Of a stretch of 64,000 nt of DNA, positions 57,240-64,000 are shown piece after piece; positions within the stretch are counted from its first letter, which is position 1, and each line of letters starts with the position of its first letter. This DNA is from Elymus sibiricus (taxonomy: Eukaryota; Streptophyta; Magnoliopsida; Poales; Poaceae). The stretch spans positions 282,213,166 through 282,277,165 of the forward strand of contig CM077666.1 of the NCBI GenBank assembly GCA_039707655.1, given 5' to 3'. A program made the translations under genes and the position numbers. The notes under the pieces are model-generated. The model worked only from the letters and a program-made list of their open reading frames with translations, was not told the DNA's origin and did not search any database.

Positions 57240-57919
57240 TATTAGGTAATAAATTACGGTACGCATGGTTAGAAAGAAATTAGTGTGTGCGATGGAAAAT
57301 ATATTACACACGATTCTTTGAAGAATAACGTGTGCGATTCCCGGCGGTAGAAAAAAGGGTCGCATATCATATGCGTGTGGGATTGTCATCAATACCACAC
57401 ACGTTGCCATATTATATGCGTGTGCAATTGGCGGCAATACCACAATCGGTTCAAACACGTGTGCGTGTATAATATAGAACGAAGAGAAGACGGTTCGCAT
57501 AAGAAACACGTGTGTGATAGGAATACCTATCGCACACACTTATTAAATGGTCACGTTGACGATAGCAGAGCCACCGCACATATTTTGCAGTTTCTGACTG
57601 TGTGATATACCCATCGCAAACAAGTCGATAGATTAAATGTTTGTGATATCCATCTTTTGCGCAAAAGCATATATGTGTAATCCTTTCGGATGTTTGGTGG
57701 ATCACAAATGTAATGTCAAGGTGTAACTTATGGGATAGTCCATGACTTTGCATACGATTACTTTAGAAAATCGTCAGCACGTGCTGGCCCCATCGCAAAC
57801 GATTTATCTCGGTCCTGTGTGATGGACCCCCTATCGCACACATATGCAAGACGACGGTTTAAAACTGTGTCCCCGAAAAGGGTTAAACCTCATTTGTATA
57901 GGAGTTGACTGTACCAATG
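57240..57919. mobile_element. CACTA-type subterminal repeat region
   Basis: gtgtgcgat, atcgcacac and related motifs recur about every 30-60 bases in both orientations. The region closes with ggtttaaaactgtgtccccg, tttgtataggagtt and a degraded end accaatg (57919). The order matches the end at 47426-47716. No transposase frame is visible. Confidence 0.55.
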
Positions 57920-58451
57920 GTATATCCATAAAGTCTTAGAGGAAATCTCATATGCATGTGTGGAATAACAAACGGTAAAATGCATTCCTAGTGGTGTCTC
58001 TAAGACTAGCTCAAGTATTATATGATGGTTATATTTTTCTAATCATGAGCATGACTATGCCGACAACTTTGCGGAAGAACACTTGTGTTCAGTTGACCCA
58101 ATTGTAGTTATGCTATGAGTTAGTTGTAGCGTGCTACTGGACCCCGCGCCACTACTAACTCTATATAGTTCTTTTCTGCGTATTTATGCAATACTTATGC
58201 AACAATTATACATAGTTTTTATACAGTCCAACATTTACATACACGATTAATACAACAATGCCTAATCATCATCATAGTGATATAAGAATGCCTCAACATC
58301 ATCATAATGATATAACAATGTCTCATCTCATCATCATAAGTTAACAACTAGCTAATGGTTATCATCCTAGGTAAACAACTTACCAGAACCATAGTAGTCA
58401 TAACCCTAGATCATGGCAAGTACTCGTACCTACTCCTCTCTTTTAGGAAAA
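57920..58451. other. AT-rich sequence, no gene
   Basis: Contains a short repeat of caatgcct, catcatcat and atgatata (58255-58330). Otherwise nothing recognised. Confidence 0.4.
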
Positions 58452-58843
58452 CTAGTAAGATGCCCGTGCTACGCTACGGAACTACATCCAATTAGGGAGA
58501 CGGAAATAGTCCATCCCCGCTTGCGTTTTAGAGAGGTGTGGTAGTCCTATAGATCTTCAATGCCCTGAAGGGACTATCAACTCATGACCTTAGCTTAGAC
58601 TGGTGCAAATCAATAAACCTATCTTATATGTAAATGCAATCAAACAAGACTTCAGGATCAAACAAAACATGTTTTCTACCCATCACCATCGAGCTTGTAT
58701 TTGCATTCACAGGCTTAATGTTTTCTCTGGTTAGCTCATGCATAATAAAAATAAGTTAACATTGATTTTTAACATCAAGATTAACGTTTTTCAAAGATGA
58801 AATCCTCGGTTGGCCGAGAATCCTAGAAGTTTGGGAGTGTCCT
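58452..58843 (-). mobile_element. Helitron 3' end, truncated by the duplication junction
   Basis: On the minus strand the sequence ends cgtagcacgggcatcttaCTAG followed by T (complement of 58451). This is the common 3' end of grass Helitrons, with a partial hairpin (ccgt...acgg). The element extends to the right, but this copy is cut at 58843. Confidence 0.55.
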
Positions 58844-58868
58844 AATAGAGGAAACGAGGAGCCCGATT

Positions 58869-59839
58869 TTGATATTCTGCTGTGAAATAACCCTTCGCCT
58901 GCACTCCTCTAACTCCCTTTTGATCTTTTTTATACGCTTCGCCAAGTCACCCAAAACGTTCCTGCTCCAATCAATTAACTCTGACACAACCATCTTCAGG
59001 CACTCTTGAATATGAGTTGCACCCCTTGCATGAGCCAGGCCCCAGGCATTCTGCACACGTTCATCACAATCCTCCTCGAGGAGCCATCTGGCCTCAAAAC
59101 GTTTCACTGGGTCTGCCATGTTGCTACGCCTCATTGGCCTGCCTCCTTCTAGGTCCAAGATGACCGGCCTATGATCTGAGTGGAACGGATCTCCGTTAAC
59201 CACTTTGTACCCTGGAAAACGATTACACCATGCAGGAGTTGCCACAGCTCTATCCAGCCTTTCTCGAATGTACCCATCAACTCTGAAATTATTATTACGC
59301 CATGTAAAAACGTCTCCCTCAAAACCGAGGTCTTTTAGATCACAAAAAGATAAAGCATCCCTAAAGTTTTGCATACAAGTTTGGCTTCGAGGCACACCAC
59401 CCTGTTTTTCATAGTTGAACATAATTTCATTAAAATCACCAAAGCAGACCCACGGAAGGCTTTCCTGATGATGGAGCGTCCTAAGCAGCCGCCAAGTTTT
59501 AGATTTTTCCTTCGGGTCTCCGTATATCCCGGTCAGCCTCCACTTGTAGCCATCATCTTCTGTCACCGTGGCGTCAATATGCATCCGTCCTTTCCATCGC
59601 AAGCTCAGGTTTATTCCCCGTCGCCAGAACAAGGCCACACCCCCGCTCTTACCATCATTGTCCCTCGCCACCATGTGCATCAGTCCCAACTTTATTCGAA
59701 ACTTCTCCAGCCTCTTCTTGCTCATCCTAGTCTCCGACAAGAATAGGATGTCGGGGTCCTCCTTCTTCTGGAGGTCCAGAAGACCTTGAACTGCCGGGCC
59801 GTTCCCCAACCCCCGGCAGTTCCAAGCGACGATTTTCAT
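58869..59839 (-). pseudogene. Truncated LINE ORF2 (endonuclease part) in copy B
   Basis: The ATG at 59839 opens the same endonuclease domain as in the main copy, all catalytic residues present. At 58869 the frame crosses the duplication junction and picks up about 15 unrelated codons (KIGLLVSSIRTLPNF) before a stop at 58823. RT is absent. Confidence 0.9.
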
Positions 59840-60636
59840 GGTGCCGCGCCGGGCTGCCCATTCAGCCCAGCGTCATTGTCAATTGCATTCCCCTCCAAAC
59901 TCTTCCGCACCTCCGCCTTTGGCTTTTTTGGGTCTGTCACATATACCAAGTACTGATCCTCCAAAGTGTTAAAATGCCAACTTTTCTGCAGATTCAGTCC
60001 TACAGTACTGATCCTCATCTTAACTCTCTTTGTGACACATTTCTTAATCTTGCCTTCCTGGATTGTGTTCCACTGAAGCCATATCACAAGAAAAACATCC
60101 TTCACCAGCAAGATAGCGTCGGTTCCAACACAAAGAAAAGCGGCAGAGATAAGGCCGCCATCAAGGAATTCAGGTTTCCGGCATCCTTCGTGAACTGGAC
60201 GACTCCGAGGAAGTACAGAGTTCTCACAACCGCTTTGGTGTCCAGGTAGCCGGGCTCGCAAAACTGGCAAACCAACGGAACAGACTTGAGCGCCGGCAGT
60301 GGCAACAACATAATCAGTAGGACCAAAACAACGCAGGTGCTCCAGCTCAATCCTAACTTCCAACCCAGCGGCATGCGCATCAGATGCGACCAGCTCCGGG
60401 GAAGCAGGACCCGAACTTCGTCCGTGCTGCTTGTTAGCTAGCCGCAGGTCACCCAAACCGAACAAAGACACTATCTTATTCCTGAAACGCTTGAAGCTCC
60501 GCGTCGGATCCGAAGAGCTACGGACCAACCGCATCGCCCTCGCCTTCCACCCCTCCAGCTCCACCACATCCACGCCAACACAGCCAGCCGCCATCCTCAA
60601 GGGCCGCAGAAATTGAGCAAGCAAGCTATATAACAT
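59836..60636 (-). CDS. Duplicate of the unrecognised LINE upstream ORF
   Basis: Same 266-codon frame as 54687-55487, with two residue changes near the C-terminus (KAEVRKS against KVEVQKS). The ATGA overlap with ORF2 is kept. Confidence 0.45.
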   Translation of the reverse strand: MLYSLLAQFLRPLRMAAGCVGVDVVELEGWKARAMRLVRSSSDPTRSFKRFRNKIVSLFGLGDLRLANKQHGRSSGPASPELVASDAHAAGLEVRIELEHLRCFGPTDYVVATAGAQVCSVGLPVLRARLPGHQSGCENSVLPRSRPVHEGCRKPEFLDGGLISAAFLCVGTDAILLVKDVFLVIWLQWNTIQEGKIKKCVTKRVKMRISTVGLNLQKSWHFNTLEDQYLVYVTDPKKPKAEVRKSLEGNAIDNDAGLNGQPGAAP

Positions 60637-60642
60637 CCTCAC

Positions 60643-62388
60643 TGATGTAGAGCCTAAGCATGAGAAAAAAGAGATGTTACGTGCTCATCACATGAATATG
60701 AAATAAAATAACATTTGCTTAGTGGAACAAACAAACTTATTATACTCCGTTTTTATACTGTAATACACACTATAATAAAATGTTGAAACAATCACTTGTA
60801 GGAAATATCCATAAAGCCAGTGAAGAGATGGATCTGGTACCAGACAACTACAAATCACTTGCATACATAGTGCAAGTCTGCAACATGTAATAACACACTC
60901 ATGTTGATCTGATATAAGTATACACATTATGAAGGTGAAGCACATATCCTCAATGTGAAAATAAATGATTTTGCTGAAAGATAAATGCGGGAAAGTACAT
61001 GAAGTATTGTCCTATGATTTATCTTTCAGCGACTGCTTTTCATATGACTGTAAGAGAGAAAAATCCTTCATTGCGCTTGTGGACCTGCATTACCGAAAAA
61101 TTATAGATCAGACAATGCCCGTTTTGATACTCATGTTTGCCTAAAACGCCATTAAATTGCTCTAGGAGTAATCAGTAACATCTAGACCACATATTTATTT
61201 GAATAGAGAAAGGTATTATAGCCAGAAAAGACTAATTTCTAAACTATGTCATGTAGTTTTTATATCAAGGCTGATTGATCATAGAACACTGCATAATCTT
61301 ACTTCAAAGACAACTTACCTTGGATCGGCACACACGATATTTACACACAGATCCTCCATATGAACTGCGTGCTCCAATAACAAAACAACATGAACCACCA
61401 CATTAACTCGAGCAGGAGACGAAGGCCTAAAGCTATGACGACTGCTGACTATTGAATGGGCGGATTGAGGCGACGAAAGATGTGAAGGGCCTCCAATTTT
61501 TTTGACTAATAACACGAGCAACAATTTTGGAGAGAAAAACAACATCATTAGATGGGGGAGAAGGAGCGCAGGGGTACAAAATATCTGCAACATGGAAGAA
61601 GACATAACATCAACATACGCAAGAAAAGCATATATACGCACATATGAGCATGAACTAAGGAGGATGAAGCAGCGGTGTAAGACACATCCACCATTGGCGC
61701 CGAAGAGTAACGCGCCTCGATCGCCATTATTGATTGTAACGGTACTCCACTGCTCCAGACTCTCTACATCTACGCATCAGCGCAACACCCCTTCGTATCG
61801 TCCATTGAATCCCCCATCGCCGAATTCACTCGCATCCCACTCGTCTCCTGGATCTCCTTGTGCACCTCTCGATCCCCTTGACCGACCACGTCGGCTGGAT
61901 CAGTTGTATCGAGCCCCCACCGGAATGTGGGGACAGTGTGAGCCTTTTTTCCAGCAAAGACGGTGCAAGGCTGCGTCTCGATCGGGAGAAGTATACAGCC
62001 CATCTGGCCCAATTAACACAGAACGTCCAAAAAGACCACTGGAGAAGCGGCCTGAGAAGGTCATCGCTCGTCAGGATATTAAGAGCAAATCGGACGACCA
62101 ATGAAGCCTAAAAATGACGATTTAACGGCTTGAACTGTGAATGGACTGAGAGGGCAGGAAAAGTGCTCAGTTATAATGTATCTAAATATTGTGATCCATC
62201 GTATTTAATCTTCTGCCGAATTATGTAACTATTGAACATATTGTACTGAGATTTTGATTTATGCATTGGTTGTTGAAACATTTTAAATAGCGTATGTATT
62301 GATGGATGTGAAATATTTGAATTCCACACTTCATAATTCAAATTTTGAAATTTCCAATTCGAATAATAAATTAACAAAAAATACTAAC
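60643..62388. other. Duplicate of the unassigned region
   Basis: Copy of 55494-57239, with two substitutions seen. Confidence 0.4.
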
Positions 62389-63068
62389 TATTAGGTAATA
62401 AATTACGGTACGCATGGTTAGAAAGAAATTAGTGTGTGCGATGGAAAATATATTACACACGATTCTTTGAAGAATAACGTGTGCGATTCCCAGCGGTAGA
62501 AAAAAGGGTCGCATATCATATGCGTGTGGGATTGTCATCAATACCACACACGTTGCCATATTATATGCGTGTGCAATTGGCGGCAATACCACAATCGGTT
62601 CAAACACGTGTGCGTGTATAATATAGAACGAAGAGAAGACGGTTCGCATAAGAAACACGTGTGTGATAGGAATACCTATCGCACACACTTATTAAATGGT
62701 CACGTTGACGATAGCAGAGCCACCGCACATATTTTGCAGTTTCTGACTGTGTGATATACCCATCGCAAACAAGTCGATAGATTAAATGTTTGTGATATCC
62801 ATCTTTTGCGCAAAAGCATATATGTGTAATCCTTTCGGATGTTTGGTGGATCACAAATGTAATGTCAAGGTGTAACTTATGGGATAGTCCATGACTTTGC
62901 ATACGATTACTTTAGAAAATCGTCAGCACGTGCTGGCCCCATCGCAAACGATTTATCTCGGTCCTGTGTGATGGACCCCCTATCGCACACATATGCAAGA
63001 CGACGGTTTAAAACTGTGTCCCCGAAAAGGGTTAAACCTCATTTGTATAGGAGTTGACTGTACCAATG
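62389..63068. mobile_element. Duplicate of the CACTA subterminal region
   Basis: Copy of 57240-57919, with one substitution seen (cccagcgg against cccggcgg). Confidence 0.55.
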
Positions 63069-63599
63069 GTATATCCATAAAGTCTTAGAGGAAATCTCAT
63101 ATGCATGTGTGGAATAACAAACGGTAAAATGCATTCCTAGTGGTGTCTCTAAGACTAGCTCAAGTATTATATGATGGTTATATTTTTCTAATCATGAGCA
63201 TGACTATGCCGACAACTTTGCGGAAGAACACTTGTGTTCAGTTGACCCAATTGTAGTTATGCTATGAGTTAGTTGTAGCGTGCTACTGGACCCCGCGCCA
63301 CTACTAACTCTATATAGTTCTTTTCTGCGTATTTATGCAATACTTATGCAACAATTATACATAGTTTTTATACAGTCCAACATTTACATACACGATTAAT
63401 ACAACAATGCCTAATCATCATCATAGTGATATAAGAATGCCTCAACATCATCATAATGATATAACAATGTCTCATCTCATCATCATAAGTTAACAACTAG
63501 CTAATGGTTATCATCCTAGGTAAACAACTTACAGAACCATAGTAGTCATAACCCTAGATCATGGCAAGTACTCGTACCTACTCCTCTCTTTTAGGAAAA

Positions 63600-64000
63600 C
63601 TAGTAAGATGCCCGTGCTACGCTACGGAACTACATCCAATTAGGGAGACGGAAATAGTCCATCCCCGCTTGCGTTTTAGAGAGGTGTGGTTGTCCTATAG
63701 ATCTTCAATGCCCTGAAGGGACTATGAACTCATGACCTTAGCTTAGACTGGTGCAAATCAATAAACCTATCTTATATGTAAATGCAATCAAACAAGACTT
63801 CAGGATCAAACAAAACATGTTTTCTACCCATCACCATCGAGCTTGTATTTGCATTCACAGGCTTAATGTTTTCTCTGGTTAGCTCATGCATAATAAAAAT
63901 AAGTTAACATTGATTTTTAACATCAAGATTAACGTTTTTCAAAGATGAAATCCTCGGTTGGCCGAGAATCCTAGAAGTTTGGGAGTGTCCTCGTAAAAGT
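63600..64000 (-). mobile_element. Helitron 3' end, copy B, continuing beyond the window
   Basis: Same CTAG end as at 58452. This copy is joined to its natural right flank, so the Helitron's 5' end should lie beyond base 64000. Confidence 0.5.

Larger units (their letters stand above)
53720..58843 (+). repeat. Second tandem segmental duplication, copy A
   Basis: A segment of 5124 bp, from the middle of LINE ORF2 to within a Helitron end, is repeated directly at 58869-63991 (offset 5149, later 5148). By eye I count about ten substitutions and one deleted base. About 25 bases (58844-58868) that belong to neither copy lie at the junction. Confidence 0.92.
58869..63991 (+). repeat. Second tandem segmental duplication, copy B
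   Basis: Direct repeat of 53720-58843. It ends at 63991, where the sequence (cgtaaaagt) continues differently from the junction after copy A, so it joins the original right flank beyond the window. Confidence 0.92.

Noticed and set aside
57222..57753. Frames rich in His, Cys and Tyr
   Set aside because: They translate the gtgtgcgat-type subterminal repeats of a CACTA element.
1..64000. CRISPR arrays, rRNA, tRNA genes and bacterial-type operons
   Set aside because: No spaced palindromic direct repeats, no tRNA cloverleaf or rRNA core seen. The only tRNA-related sequences are primer-binding sites complementary to tRNA ends.

Overview
The window is almost pure transposable-element (TE) DNA from a large grass genome. 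The presence of an Angela/WIS/BARE1-type Copia LTR (start near 16046), Athila-type Gypsy LTRs of the Sabrina/WHAM kind, Tat-type Gypsy elements and Helitron, CACTA and L1 pieces points to Triticeae, most likely wheat or Aegilops. I see no intact host gene, tRNA, rRNA or CRISPR array. Family names are from memory of these sequences and are tentative; structures (LTR ends, primer-binding sites, target-site duplications, domains) were read directly.

Layout. 1-14115 is a stack of nested LTR elements: an Athila-like element on the minus strand (5' LTR 12160-14115) is interrupted by a minus-strand Gypsy (5' LTR 9540-10405). That Gypsy's reverse-transcriptase frame is split by a complete non-autonomous LTR element (1728-8336), and its RNase H by another LTR end (1-318). 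The non-autonomous element has no gag or pol. It carries a fragment of a plant YTH-domain (m6A reader, ECT-type) gene, several short tandem arrays, and repeated copies of a polypurine-tract-like module. 14116-33350 is a plus-strand Athila-like element that holds a decayed Angela Copia (16046-22428) and half of an antisense Copia (22429-24951), fused by a large deletion. A 5.19 kb tandem duplication (22641-27829 and 27830-33018) is superimposed on this.

33351-47716 holds a solo or truncated LTR, a plus-strand Tat-like Gypsy (35035-44817) with an antisense accessory ORF, a proline/valine-rich reading frame that this Gypsy splits, and LTR and CACTA remnants. 47717-50530 holds a Micron-like MITE in a (TA)n tract, a possible B3-domain gene fragment, and a short Helitron (48604-50045). 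50531-64000 holds an L1-type LINE on the minus strand with an almost intact ORF2, followed by CACTA subterminal repeats and a Helitron 3' end. The segment 53720-58843 is repeated in tandem at 58869-63991, with about 25 bp of extra sequence at the junction.

Function. Nothing here forms a pathway. The coding regions are retroelement gag, protease, RT, RNase H, integrase and LINE endonuclease/RT frames, nearly all broken by stops or frameshifts. Observations most worth following are the YTH-gene capture with the amplified PPT-like module, and the two very recent tandem duplications of about 5.15 kb.
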